Assembly (NCBI GenBank): GCA_020024395.1
Contig: JAHHTV010000006.1
Span: 1 to 22,025 of the forward strand
Reading direction: 5' to 3'
DNA from: Anaerotignum sp.
GTDB lineage: Bacteria; Bacillota; Clostridia; Lachnospirales; Anaerotignaceae
DNA: 22,025 bases
Positions 1 to 5,357 of this stretch are shown piece by piece (within the stretch, counting starts at the first letter, position 1; every line of letters starts with the position of its first letter). Made by a program: the position numbers and the translations under genes. The notes under the pieces are model-generated. The model worked only from the letters and a program-made list of their open reading frames with translations, did not search any database and had not been told where the DNA came from.

Positions 1-25
1 GTTATAGGAAATCAGATTTTTTCAT

Positions 26-70
26 AAAAAAAGCCTCTAAACCACAATGTAGCATGATTTAGAGGTTTTT
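26..70 (-). terminator. Rho-independent terminator after deacetylase remnant
   Basis: Read on the minus strand, CCTCTAAA (65-58) pairs with TTTAGAGG (41-34) around a 16-nt loop and runs into a T-tract (complement of 26-32). It lies 3 bases past the stop of the deacetylase remnant. Because no terminator separates that remnant from the permease, it probably now ends the permease transcript as well. Confidence 0.8.
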
Positions 71-72
71 GA

Positions 73-330
73 TTAAGTTGTAGGGATTTGTCTACCTTCA
101 TGGTTCATTGTAAAGTTTTGTTTATGTATCAATTCTGAAATTGGTACAACTTCAAATCCTTTTTGTTTCAATCCCTTTAATATGGTTTCCAATGCTTGTG
201 GTGTATATTTTGCGTCATTGTGAAACAGCAATATAGAACCGTTGCCCAAATGTTCATGTTGCAATACTTGATTGATTTCTGCATCTACACCTTTTTCCTT
301 CCAGTCTAAACTATCCACACTAGAAACAAA
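73..330 (-). pseudogene. Polysaccharide deacetylase, 3' remnant
   Basis: The minus-strand reading frame from about 330 down to the stop at 73 encodes the C-terminal part (about 83 residues) of a NodB-type polysaccharide deacetylase. Recognisable blocks are VDSLDWK, GSILLFHNDAKYTPQALE, LKGLKQKGFEVVPISELI and a GRQIP tail. This family removes acetyl groups from cell-wall or surface polysaccharide in Firmicutes. The metal-binding D-D and HxxxH motifs and the RxP motif lie upstream in intact members and are absent here. Upstream of VDSLDWK the frame runs into the permease 3' end with no homology, start codon or ribosome site, so the gene appears cut by a deletion or rearrangement. The longer open frame to 399 is only read-through of permease DNA. 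An untranslated or read-through fragment is the likeliest state. Confidence 0.75.
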
Positions 331-344
331 AATAACAAACGATA

Positions 345-1718
345 TTATACAAAAATATACTTCAAGAAAAATGCAACAGAAAGCACATACATCAGCCAAT
401 GTATACGCTTTGCTTTGCCTGTCAGTGCATTGATGACCGTATAGGAAATGACACCAACTGATATGCCTTCTGAAATAGAATATGTCAGTGGCATTGCAAG
501 CATTGCCAAAAATGCTGGTGCAGCTTCTGCAATATCATCAAAGTCAATGTTGCGAATGGCATTTGCCATCAAAAACCCAACAACAACCAAAGCAGGTGCT
601 GTTGCAAAGCTTGGAATTGCCAAGAACAAAGGTGAGAAAAAGATTGCCACCAAAAACAGTATCCCCGTAAAGACACCTGTTAAACCTGTTCTGCCCCCCA
701 CCATAACACCAGAAGAACTTTCTACATAAGTGCTGACAGTTGACGTACCAAGCACTGCCCCAATACTTGTACCAATCGCATCGGCAAGCAATGCACCACG
801 AATACGAGGCAGTTTCCCATTTTCGTCTAACATATCCGCTTTGGAAGCAACACCAATGAGTGTACCCAATGTATCAAACAAATCCACAAATAAGAAAGAC
901 AACATAATGGTCAAAAAATTCAAGTTCAAAAGCCCTGCAAAATCCATCTGAAAAAATGTTGGTGTGATAGAAGGAATGGCAAAACCACTTGAGAAATCGG
1001 GAAATACAGAAAACATTCCAAGTTCTGGATTGGGAACATATACCCCTGTTACTTCACAAATCATTGCCAAAACCCATGTAGACACAATCCCACAAAGAAT
1101 TGCTCCAGGTACTTTTTTAATCATGAAAACCAATGTCAATAAAATACCAACAAATGCCAGTATTGCCCCCATACCCATAGAGGAAAATGTGCCATCTGCC
1201 AAAGAATTACGAAATGGGAACATACTTACCAGTGTAGGACCATCTACAACAATTTTTGCATTTTGCAAGCCCAAAAATGCGATAAATAAACCAATCCCGC
1301 TTGTAATCCCCAGCTTTACAGAATGTGGGATACAGTTGAAAATTGCTTCACGCACATTTGTGACAGACAAAACAACAAAAATCATACCTTCGATGAATAC
1401 CGCCGCTAATGCCGTTTGCCAAGAATATCCTAACTGCCCAACAACCGTAAATGCAAAAAATACATTCAACCCCATACCAGGTGCTAGTGCAAAAGGATAA
1501 TTTGAAAATGCTGCCATTAAAAATGTTGCAATCGCAGAAGATAATGCCGTTGCTACAAAAATAGCACCGCTGTCCATACCAGTACTGCCCAGTATAGAGG
1601 GATTGACAGCCAAAATATAAGCCATCGTCATAAATGTGGTCAAACCAGCCATCAGTTCTGTTTTGACTGATGTGTGGTTTTTAGAAAGATGGAACGTGCG
1701 CTCCAGAAAAGATTGCAT
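345..1718 (-). CDS. NCS2 family purine permease (AzgA/PbuG type)
   Basis: A complete 457-aa polytopic membrane protein of the nucleobase-cation symporter-2 superfamily, AzgA branch, which imports guanine/hypoxanthine or adenine with protons. Family blocks seen: ELMAGLTTFMTMAYILAVNP near the N-terminus, the glycine-rich GMGLNVFFAF stretch in the third membrane segment, LFDTLGTLIGVA and GTSTVSTYVESSSGV in the second half. Length matches the family (about 430-480 aa). The ATG at 1718 is preceded by AGGAGG (1733-1728) at a good distance. A roughly 110-150-nt leader separates it from two promoter-like sequences; no purine riboswitch core was recognised in it. The stop is only about 15-20 bases from the deacetylase remnant. 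This is a housekeeping host gene rather than part of the phage. Substrate within purines cannot be decided from sequence alone. Confidence 0.93.
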   Translation of the reverse strand: MQSFLERTFHLSKNHTSVKTELMAGLTTFMTMAYILAVNPSILGSTGMDSGAIFVATALSSAIATFLMAAFSNYPFALAPGMGLNVFFAFTVVGQLGYSWQTALAAVFIEGMIFVVLSVTNVREAIFNCIPHSVKLGITSGIGLFIAFLGLQNAKIVVDGPTLVSMFPFRNSLADGTFSSMGMGAILAFVGILLTLVFMIKKVPGAILCGIVSTWVLAMICEVTGVYVPNPELGMFSVFPDFSSGFAIPSITPTFFQMDFAGLLNLNFLTIMLSFLFVDLFDTLGTLIGVASKADMLDENGKLPRIRGALLADAIGTSIGAVLGTSTVSTYVESSSGVMVGGRTGLTGVFTGILFLVAIFFSPLFLAIPSFATAPALVVVGFLMANAIRNIDFDDIAEAAPAFLAMLAMPLTYSISEGISVGVISYTVINALTGKAKRIHWLMYVLSVAFFLKYIFV

Positions 1719-1831
1719 TTGAGAAAACCTCCTGTTCTAATCCATATGTCTAAACAATGCGATATGATAATCCATACAATTTGCACCAACTTGTGACATC
1801 TATTTTTCCAAAATATACAAAAGTTTTGCTC

Positions 1832-1860
1832 ATTATAAAATACCATATTTCGCTTGTCTG
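1832..1860 (-). promoter_or_regulatory. Candidate proximal promoter of the permease
   Basis: On the minus strand, CAGACA (1860-1855) is followed after 17 nt by a perfect TATAAT (1837-1832). The -35 box matches only the GACA part of the consensus. It lies about 115 nt upstream of the permease ATG. Confidence 0.4.
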
Positions 1861-1876
1861 AAAACAACCATTTCTT

Positions 1877-1906
1877 AATATATCGAAACACATGGACATC
1901 TGTCAA
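1877..1906 (-). promoter_or_regulatory. Candidate distal promoter of the permease
   Basis: On the minus strand, a perfect TTGACA (1906-1901) is followed after 18 nt by TATATT (1882-1877). This is the best sigma-A-type match upstream of the permease and would give a leader of about 150 nt. Confidence 0.6.
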
Positions 1907-1981
1907 TCTTTTTTGCAATTTCATGCAATATATTTTTGATAAGTCAAACTAAATATGGCAAATAGACTCATATATTCTTTG

Positions 1982-2010
1982 TTGACATTATGTAATTTTT
2001 GTATAATAAT
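1982..2010 (+). promoter_or_regulatory. Promoter of the lipoprotein gene
   Basis: A perfect TTGACA (1982-1987) precedes overlapping -10 candidates: TATAAT at 2002-2007 (14-nt spacing, short) and AATAAT at 2005-2010 (17-nt spacing). Another isolated TATAAT lies at 2034-2039 without a good -35 box. Transcription would run into the AGGAGG at 2061-2066. Confidence 0.6.
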
Positions 2011-2075
2011 GATGTTGTATGTCACAAAAAGTGTATAATACAAATTATTTTATCATGCTTAGGAGGATACACATC

Positions 2076-2594
2076 ATGAGTAAATTTAAAAACAAATGTA
2101 TCATTTTGGCTATGGTTATTACGACATTATCCGTGGCAACAGCATGCGGAAAAACAGAAGAACAAACAGCTGACCCTGTACAAACACAACAAACAGAAGA
2201 ACAAACAAAAGATAAACAGTCTAAATCAAATACAGAAATTGCAGCAAATACAAGTGAAAAAGTAGATGCAATTGCGTTAGAAGCAAAAGCAGCAACAAAA
2301 GAAAGTATTACTGATGAAGAACGTGATGACGCAATCAATTTTATAGTAGAACATTATCCAGATTACTATGTAGATAATGAAGTTATGGAACAAACAATGT
2401 TTTATGGTTTTTGGTTAGATTATGCGTATAAAGATGACGTATCAAATGAAGATTATGCAAAATTAGGAACTGATGTTGCACAGGCTGTAAAATATGTATA
2501 TCGTGGTGCAGAAAAAGTAGAAGATGAGGCAACACAACTAAATTTGGAACAAGTGCAAAAAGGACTGGATACATTGGGGTATGATGTAAAATAA
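2076..2594 (+). CDS. Small lipoprotein, possible prophage moron
   Basis: A 172-aa secreted protein. I chose the ATG at 2076 because AGGAGG (2061-2066) sits 9 nt upstream; the in-frame ATG 57 nt earlier has no ribosome site. Residues 1-21 form a lipoprotein signal (KFKNK, hydrophobic core, weak lipobox ending ATAC). Next comes a Glu/Gln/Thr/Lys-rich linker of about 45 residues, then a folded domain with EHYPDYYVDNE, MFYGFWLDYAYKDD and AVKYVYRGAEKVEDE. Similar domains occur in other Firmicute lipoproteins, but I cannot name a characterised function. It is oppositely oriented to the whole phage late operon, has its own promoter and terminator, and lies between a host permease and the endolysin, the usual place for a lysogenic-conversion gene. 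Surface lipoproteins of prophages can block superinfection (Ltp type), but no Ltp repeat is obvious here. A host gene is the alternative. Confidence 0.8.
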   Translation: MSKFKNKCIILAMVITTLSVATACGKTEEQTADPVQTQQTEEQTKDKQSKSNTEIAANTSEKVDAIALEAKAATKESITDEERDDAINFIVEHYPDYYVDNEVMEQTMFYGFWLDYAYKDDVSNEDYAKLGTDVAQAVKYVYRGAEKVEDEATQLNLEQVQKGLDTLGYDVK

Positions 2595-2603
2595 AAAGGA
2601 ACA

Positions 2604-2636
2604 GGCAGGGCAAAAGCCCTGCCTTCTTATTTTTTC
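2604..2636 (+). terminator. Rho-independent terminator after the lipoprotein gene
   Basis: GGCAGGGC (2604-2611), an AAAA loop and GCCCTGCC (2616-2623) form a perfect 8-bp GC-rich stem followed by TTCTTATTTTTT. It ends the lipoprotein transcript. The minus strand also leaves the stem into a weaker T-rich run (2599-2594), so it may also end the phage late transcript after the lysin stop at 2627. Confidence 0.85.
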
Positions 2637-3385
2637 TTTGTCAACACAGGCACACTGCCCTGAAAACTGACATCATACCCACACAATTTTGCTATCTCTC
2701 TTACCTTGATGTAATTGTTCCCATCATGTAAAATACGCTGTATTTCATGCCTTTTCCCATCTACAATGATTGTCCCTTTTTCCACCTTGTACCCCTCCTT
2801 TTGTGGTTTTTGTGATTTGTAAACCTGGCCAAAGTACACGCAAACGCCCTTGCAAATCGCCTCTGCAATGGTTCTGCGGTAGCTGTCGGAACGCAATAAT
2901 TCGGCTTCTTTTTTGTTTGTCATGAACCCACATTCCACCAATACCGCAGGCATTTTGGTACTATTCAGAATGTACAAATTGGGATTTTCTTTTACACTCC
3001 TGCCATGCAATCCCGTTGCCTTGACCATCTCGTTTTGAATGGATTTTGCCGCCTGCAATGTGTTTTTGTCTTTCATGCTGCACACAAATGTTTCAATACC
3101 GTTTGCATTGTTCCAGCTGTTTCCGAATGCATTTGCATGAACACTGATATGCAAATCGCTGTTTGCATGGTTCGCCCTAGTTGCACGCACAGACAATGGC
3201 ACATCATTGTTTTCTGGTGCTGTTTGCACCACAGAAAAACCACATCGTTTCAACGCTATCTCCAAATATCCTGCCACAACTTTATTAAATTCATTTTCTT
3301 TCATAATACTGCCGTCTGCAAATTTTGGTGTGCGTTTGCCTGGTGTTTCTGCACCATGTCCATCATCAATAGATATTTTTATCAT
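2627..3385 (-). CDS. Endolysin: N-acetylmuramoyl-L-alanine amidase (Amidase_3)
   Basis: A 252-aa zinc amidase that would cut the amide bond between MurNAc and the stem peptide at the end of the lytic cycle. The Amidase_3 domain spans about residues 1-185. It shows DDGHG with zinc ligand His10, a glutamate ligand in KENEF (Glu30 or Glu32), SVHAN with His83, and the catalytic glutamate in VECGFMTN (Glu151). Residues about 200-252 match the copper-amine-oxidase-N-like wall module common in clostridial lysins (GKRHEIQRILHDGNNYIKVREIAKLCGYDV). There is no signal peptide, so release depends on the holin. The ATG overlaps the DUF4406 stop (ATGA), so the two genes are translationally coupled. It is the last late gene, stopping just before the lipoprotein terminator. 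Confidence 0.95.
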   Translation of the reverse strand: MIKISIDDGHGAETPGKRTPKFADGSIMKENEFNKVVAGYLEIALKRCGFSVVQTAPENNDVPLSVRATRANHANSDLHISVHANAFGNSWNNANGIETFVCSMKDKNTLQAAKSIQNEMVKATGLHGRSVKENPNLYILNSTKMPAVLVECGFMTNKKEAELLRSDSYRRTIAEAICKGVCVYFGQVYKSQKPQKEGYKVEKGTIIVDGKRHEIQRILHDGNNYIKVREIAKLCGYDVSFQGSVPVLTKKK

Positions 3386-3744
3386 ACTTCCACCTCATTT
3401 TTTTCTTTCATGTATTGCAAATGTAGTGCAATACAATCCGATTCGTCAGTTGCAAAATCTTTGTAGTAATCACCTGCACAAATATGTTCTATTTTGCAAC
3501 CTCTTGCATTTTCCCAGCCATTTGCAAAATATACAAAATCAGCTTCTGCCATCATCTGTAAACTACGTCCCAAACACCACAACGATTCATCAACATTCTT
3601 AGGGACTTTCTCTATATAGCTATCAATTAGTTTAAAATCTTCCCCGTACAAATCTTTTGCAAGGTTTAATGCACTATCACGTTCTTGTAAAATTTCTTCT
3701 TTTGTTTTGCCTTTCATCGGCTGTGAAATAAATAATTTTTTCAT
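3382..3744 (-). CDS. DUF4406 protein, nucleoside 2-deoxyribosyltransferase-like
   Basis: A 120-aa protein. The ATG at 3744 follows AAGGAG (3759-3754); the longer frame to 3816 has no ribosome site and crosses a terminator hairpin. It opens with LFISQPMKGKTKEEI, the signature of DUF4406, and has EADFVYFANGWENARGCKIEH in the middle, both typical of the Rossmann-like nucleoside 2-deoxyribosyltransferase clan. The biochemical role of the phage members is not established; a nucleotide-metabolism or NAD/nucleoside-binding role is only inferred. It overlaps the endolysin start by four bases and lies just downstream of a toxin/antisense module and a terminator-like hairpin, so its expression with the lysin probably needs read-through or antitermination. 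Confidence 0.85.
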   Translation of the reverse strand: MKKLFISQPMKGKTKEEILQERDSALNLAKDLYGEDFKLIDSYIEKVPKNVDESLWCLGRSLQMMAEADFVYFANGWENARGCKIEHICAGDYYKDFATDESDCIALHLQYMKEKNEVEV

Positions 3745-3770
3745 TGCTATATGCTCCTTTCTGAACAATA

Positions 3771-3803
3771 AAAAAGCCCTTGCATTTTTCATGCAAAGGC
3801 AGT
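3771..3803 (-). terminator. Hairpin terminator between toxin and DUF4406/lysin
   Basis: On the minus strand, GCCTTTGCAT (3800-3791), a GAAAA loop and ATGCAAGGGC (3785-3776) form a 10-bp stem with one G-T pair, followed by TTTTTT. It ends just 12-17 nt upstream of the DUF4406 ribosome site. It most likely ends the toxin mRNA and attenuates transcription into the lysin. Confidence 0.8.
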
Positions 3804-3805
3804 AA

Positions 3806-3811
3806 TATAAT
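3806..3811 (+). promoter_or_regulatory. -10 box of putative antitoxin RNA
   Basis: A perfect TATAAT on the plus strand lies 6 nt before GAGGATTACCGTTT. That sequence is an inverted near-copy of the start of the toxin transcript, which has its own -10 box at the equivalent place. The -35 is not convincing (TTGCAT at 3780-3785 would leave a 20-nt spacer), so the symmetry is the main support. Confidence 0.5.
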
Positions 3812-3816
3812 AGCAA

Positions 3817-3898
3817 AGAGGATTACCGTTTTTCGCAAGGCGGTCAGTCCTAGTTCGTTTGGAAAGACCGTCTAACTTATGTTAGGCGGTCTTGTTTT
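3817..3898 (+). ncRNA. Putative antisense antitoxin RNA of a type I module
   Basis: About 80 nt on the plus strand from just after the TATAAT at 3806-3811 to the hairpin at 3865-3892. No open frame with a ribosome site lies in it. It converges on the toxin gene and is fully complementary to the toxin mRNA 3' untranslated part, touching the toxin stop codon. That is the geometry of txpA/ratA-type and C. difficile prophage type I systems. The RNA itself is an inference from promoter, terminator and layout; ends are approximate. Confidence 0.6.
3865..3898 (+). terminator. Terminator of the putative antitoxin RNA
   Basis: AGACCGTCTAAC (3865-3876), loop TTAT and GTTAGGCGGTCT (3881-3892) form a 12-bp stem with one G-T wobble, followed by TGTTTTAT on the plus strand. 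On the minus strand the same stem follows the toxin stop and is followed only by TTTCC, so it favours plus-strand termination while protecting the toxin mRNA 3' region. Confidence 0.75.
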
Positions 3899-3983
3899 AT
3901 CTATCCCTGCGTTGATACAGGGCGATAAGAGCTACAACAAATATACCTATCTGAATTAAATCAGAATATGTAACATAGTTCAT
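3897..3983 (-). CDS. Holin-like small toxin (type I TA), 28 aa
   Basis: A 28-codon gene starting ATG at 3983 and ending TAA at 3897, encoding MNYVTYSDLIQIGIFVVA, then LIALYQRRDR. It has a short polar N-terminus, one membrane segment (about residues 9-23) and a basic tail. This is the pattern of the putative holin-like toxin (Hol-Tox) family found in Firmicute prophages and related in architecture to TxpA/BsrG toxins, which insert in the membrane. AGGGGGTG lies 6-7 nt before the ATG. It has its own extended -10 promoter and a convergent antisense RNA, and it lies between holin and endolysin. An accessory holin is the alternative; the antisense arrangement favours a toxin. Confidence 0.75.
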   Translation of the reverse strand: MNYVTYSDLIQIGIFVVALIALYQRRDR

Positions 3984-4006
3984 AGCATCACCCCCTTAAA
4001 AGAGAG

Positions 4007-4033
4007 TGACCAACCGCCAAACAGCAATCCTCA
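4007..4033 (-). repeat. Inverted-repeat arm in the toxin 5' leader
   Basis: Minus-strand GAGGATTGCTGTTT (4032-4019) plus GGCGGT (4018-4013) is an inverted near-copy of plus-strand GAGGATTACCGTTT (3818-3831) plus GGCGGT (3839-3844). In the toxin mRNA these arms can pair over 20 positions (18 Watson-Crick and 2 G-U) with one 7-nt bulge, bringing the 5' and 3' ends together. Confidence 0.75.
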
Positions 4034-4040
4034 TTTTTTT

Positions 4041-4049
4041 ATCATATCA
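4041..4049 (-). promoter_or_regulatory. Extended -10 promoter of the toxin gene
   Basis: The minus strand reads TGATATGAT (4049-4041), that is TGN before a near-consensus TATGAT. No good -35 lies 16-18 nt further up, as is common for extended -10 promoters. Transcription would start near 4033 at GAGGATT and give a leader of about 50 nt before the toxin ATG. It lies just past the holin stop at 4071. Confidence 0.6.
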
Positions 4050-4070
4050 CAAATTTTTTCATATTTCTAT

Positions 4071-4298
4071 TTATTTTTTCTTTCCATCTTTCAACCCTTT
4101 TGTTGTCGGTTCCACGAACACACCCAGCACAGCTAGGCACGCAGTCGCCAGCAAATATGGGTTTTTCAGCACATCTAACACAGCTTGTATCAAAATGCTC
4201 CAACTTGTAAACATTTCTGGTTTCATGCCTGTTGCAGTCAGCAATACGCCGCCCAAACCAACCCAAAACCAAGGGTTACGAAATCTATCTGTATTCAT
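4071..4298 (-). CDS. Phage holin, phi LC3 family
   Basis: A 75-aa class II-type holin that would form lesions in the host membrane to let the endolysin reach the wall. It has a basic N-terminus (NTDRFRNPWFWVGLGG), two hydrophobic segments (about residues 10-25 and 47-63) and the family-typical end VFVEPTTKGLKDGKKK. Length and topology match phi-LC3 holins (about 70-90 aa). The ATG at 4298 follows AAGGCGGTG. It lies 12 nt downstream of the unknown 134-aa gene. A toxin module separates it from the endolysin it should work with. Confidence 0.92.
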   Translation of the reverse strand: MNTDRFRNPWFWVGLGGVLLTATGMKPEMFTSWSILIQAVLDVLKNPYLLATACLAVLGVFVEPTTKGLKDGKKK

Positions 4299-4310
4299 AC
4301 CATCACCGCC

Positions 4311-4715
4311 TTATGGTTTTTCAAATGGTGCAGTTCTGGTATAGCTTTCCTTGCCCGGGGCATGACGCACACCATCAGAAAGCCATTCTCTGCACACATC
4401 TACACAATACATACCTTGGTCTTTTGTTCTGAAAACATCTCTTGTGAACTTTTCGATATTTCCATTTGGCAATACCCTTTGCCCACTGCCAATGCGTTCA
4501 AATGGATAGGAATTACTGAGCCACCCAAAATCTTTTTGCAATTCGCCCACAAATGCAGAACCGTCCCACAATCCATAGATGTTTTGTCCATTGATATGTG
4601 ATTCTACATGCAAATCTGCATCGGGTTTGCTGTTTTTCAGCCAAACACCATTTTGTGTCAATTCATAATGATTGCCATATTTTTCGTACTTTCTCACTTC
4701 AAAATCTTTTCTCAT
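4311..4715 (-). CDS. Hypothetical protein in the lysis segment
   Basis: A 134-aa soluble, tyrosine- and tryptophan-containing protein with no signal peptide or membrane segment; I do not recognise a family. Visible parts: a charged start (MRKDFEVRKYEKYGNHYEL), a central block with HINGQNIYGLWDGSAFVGEL and FGWLSNSYPFERIGSGQRVL, and a polar, proline-containing C-terminus. The repeated short beta-like segments suggest a compact beta-rich fold, but this is only an impression. The ATG at 4715 follows AAAGGAAG. It lies 12 nt before the holin, so it is co-transcribed with it, and just downstream of a terminator-like hairpin at 4756-4781. Confidence 0.8.
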   Translation of the reverse strand: MRKDFEVRKYEKYGNHYELTQNGVWLKNSKPDADLHVESHINGQNIYGLWDGSAFVGELQKDFGWLSNSYPFERIGSGQRVLPNGNIEKFTRDVFRTKDQGMYCVDVCREWLSDGVRHAPGKESYTRTAPFEKP

Positions 4716-4755
4716 GTTACATCTTCCTTTCTTTTACACTTTGTTTGTTATGTAT

Positions 4756-4781
4756 GAAAAACACCATTTTTATGGTGTTTT
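4756..4781 (-). terminator. Hairpin with T-tract after the XhlA-like gene
   Basis: On the minus strand, AACACCAT (4779-4772), loop AAAA-like, and ATGGTGTT (4767-4760) are followed by a short T-run. The stem overlaps the stop codon of the XhlA-like gene. The T-run is brief, so it is probably a partial terminator. Confidence 0.5.
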
Positions 4782-5135
4782 TTGCAACAGTAGTAATTCT
4801 TTTTCGATCGACTGTATTTTTTCTTCCAGTCGTTCCACACGTTCGCCCATACGGGTTGTACCTTTGATGCGGCTCTGTTCTTCTTTTTCCAGTTCCTCAT
4901 CCATTTCTTTTTTAAACTCATTGATGTGACTTTCCAATTTTTGTATAATCTCTTTGATTTCCCGTTCTTTTTCGCTGTTTTCCTTTTCCAGCCGTTCCAT
5001 GTTTTTATTCAGATTGTTACATTCTTCCGTTAACCTTGTTAACGCATCTGTTAATGGTGTCAGAAATTTAATTGCACCAACGACAAAACTTGCCAATGTA
5101 CCAATTCCAATCACAATTTCCCAAGATATATCCAT
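4770..5135 (-). CDS. XhlA-like membrane-anchored coiled-coil protein
   Basis: About 121 aa. I chose the ATG at 5135 because AAGGGGG lies just upstream and homologues start with MDxSWE-like sequence; the ATG at 5156 lies inside a terminator T-run with no ribosome site. The spacing of AAGGGGGTG to ATG is tight, so the start is not certain. An N-terminal hydrophobic segment (about residues 5-22, WEIVIGIGTLASFVVGAI) is followed by about 95 residues of charged heptad-like coiled coil (NLNKNMERLEKENSEKEREI onward). This is the layout of the haemolysin XhlA family that partners the holin in PBSX lysis. Neighbours, XkdX-like upstream and holin two genes downstream, agree. Confidence 0.7.
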   Translation of the reverse strand: MDISWEIVIGIGTLASFVVGAIKFLTPLTDALTRLTEECNNLNKNMERLEKENSEKEREIKEIIQKLESHINEFKKEMDEELEKEEQSRIKGTTRMGERVERLEEKIQSIEKELLLLQKTP

Positions 5136-5153
5136 CACCCCCTTTCTTTTTTT

Positions 5154-5190
5154 CATAAAAAAACAACATAGATTTCGCCATGTTGTTTGT
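5154..5190 (-). terminator. Hairpin with T-tract after the XkdX-like gene
   Basis: On the minus strand, AACAACAT (5187-5180), a 10-nt loop and ATGTTGTT (5169-5162) form an 8-bp AT-rich stem followed by a run of seven or more T. It lies directly after the XkdX-like stop at 5191 and covers the alternative upstream ATG of the XhlA-like gene. Confidence 0.6.
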
Positions 5191-5343
5191 TTATCGTTGT
5201 TTTTGGTTTTGTTGTAACAGTCCTGTTAATTCCTCATATTCTTCTGCTGTAATTTTGTTTGCGGCATAGAATATGTCTATTTTTTCAGCCAATCCATCTG
5301 TTTCGTTGTTTTCGATTAAACGTTTGATGATACGATATAACAT
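5191..5343 (-). CDS. XkdX-like small phage protein
   Basis: A 50-aa gene starting ATG at 5343, 14 nt downstream of the preceding gene, with GGAGGG (minus strand, about 5354-5349) as ribosome site. The protein begins MLYRIIKRLIENNETDGL and continues AEKIDIFYAANKITAEEYEEL, ending in a Gln-rich tail. Small proteins of this pattern (RLI near the start, a central hydrophobic IDxFYAxxKIT block, and EEYxEL) are widespread directly after tail-fibre genes in Firmicute prophages and correspond to the XkdX position of PBSX. The function is not known. It is too short for most length cut-offs but is supported by start signals and context. Confidence 0.8.
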   Translation of the reverse strand: MLYRIIKRLIENNETDGLAEKIDIFYAANKITAEEYEELTGLLQQNQKQR

Positions 5344-5357
5344 ACTTTTTCCCTCCG

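Larger units (their letters stand above)
1719..2075. other. Divergent intergenic region, permease / lipoprotein
   Basis: This 357-bp gene-free, very AT-rich stretch holds two minus-strand promoter-like sequences for the permease and one for the plus-strand lipoprotein. The permease leader (about 1719-1870) was checked by eye for the purine-riboswitch core, PurBox-like motifs and a terminator/antiterminator pair, and none was convincing. If the lipoprotein gene belongs to the phage, the prophage boundary and att site should fall within this stretch, but no tRNA end or repeat marks it. Confidence 0.6.

Noticed and set aside
964..1500. Plus-strand 178-codon open frame inside the permease gene
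   Set aside because: It is fully antisense to a clear, complete membrane transporter, has no ribosome site, and shows no recognisable protein pattern.
1719..1870. Possible purine riboswitch in the permease leader
   Set aside because: A long leader before a purine permease invites this, but the conserved core segments around the three-way junction were not found on the minus strand, and no terminator/antiterminator pair precedes the gene.
1907..1981. Prophage attachment site
   Set aside because: This stretch is a plausible boundary by position, but with only one prophage end in the window no duplicated core can be seen, and no tRNA or known target gene end is present.
3905..3922. Extra terminator within the toxin coding region
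   Set aside because: CCCTG and CAGGG form only a 5-bp stem with an 8-nt loop and no T-run follows, so it is treated as coding sequence structure only.
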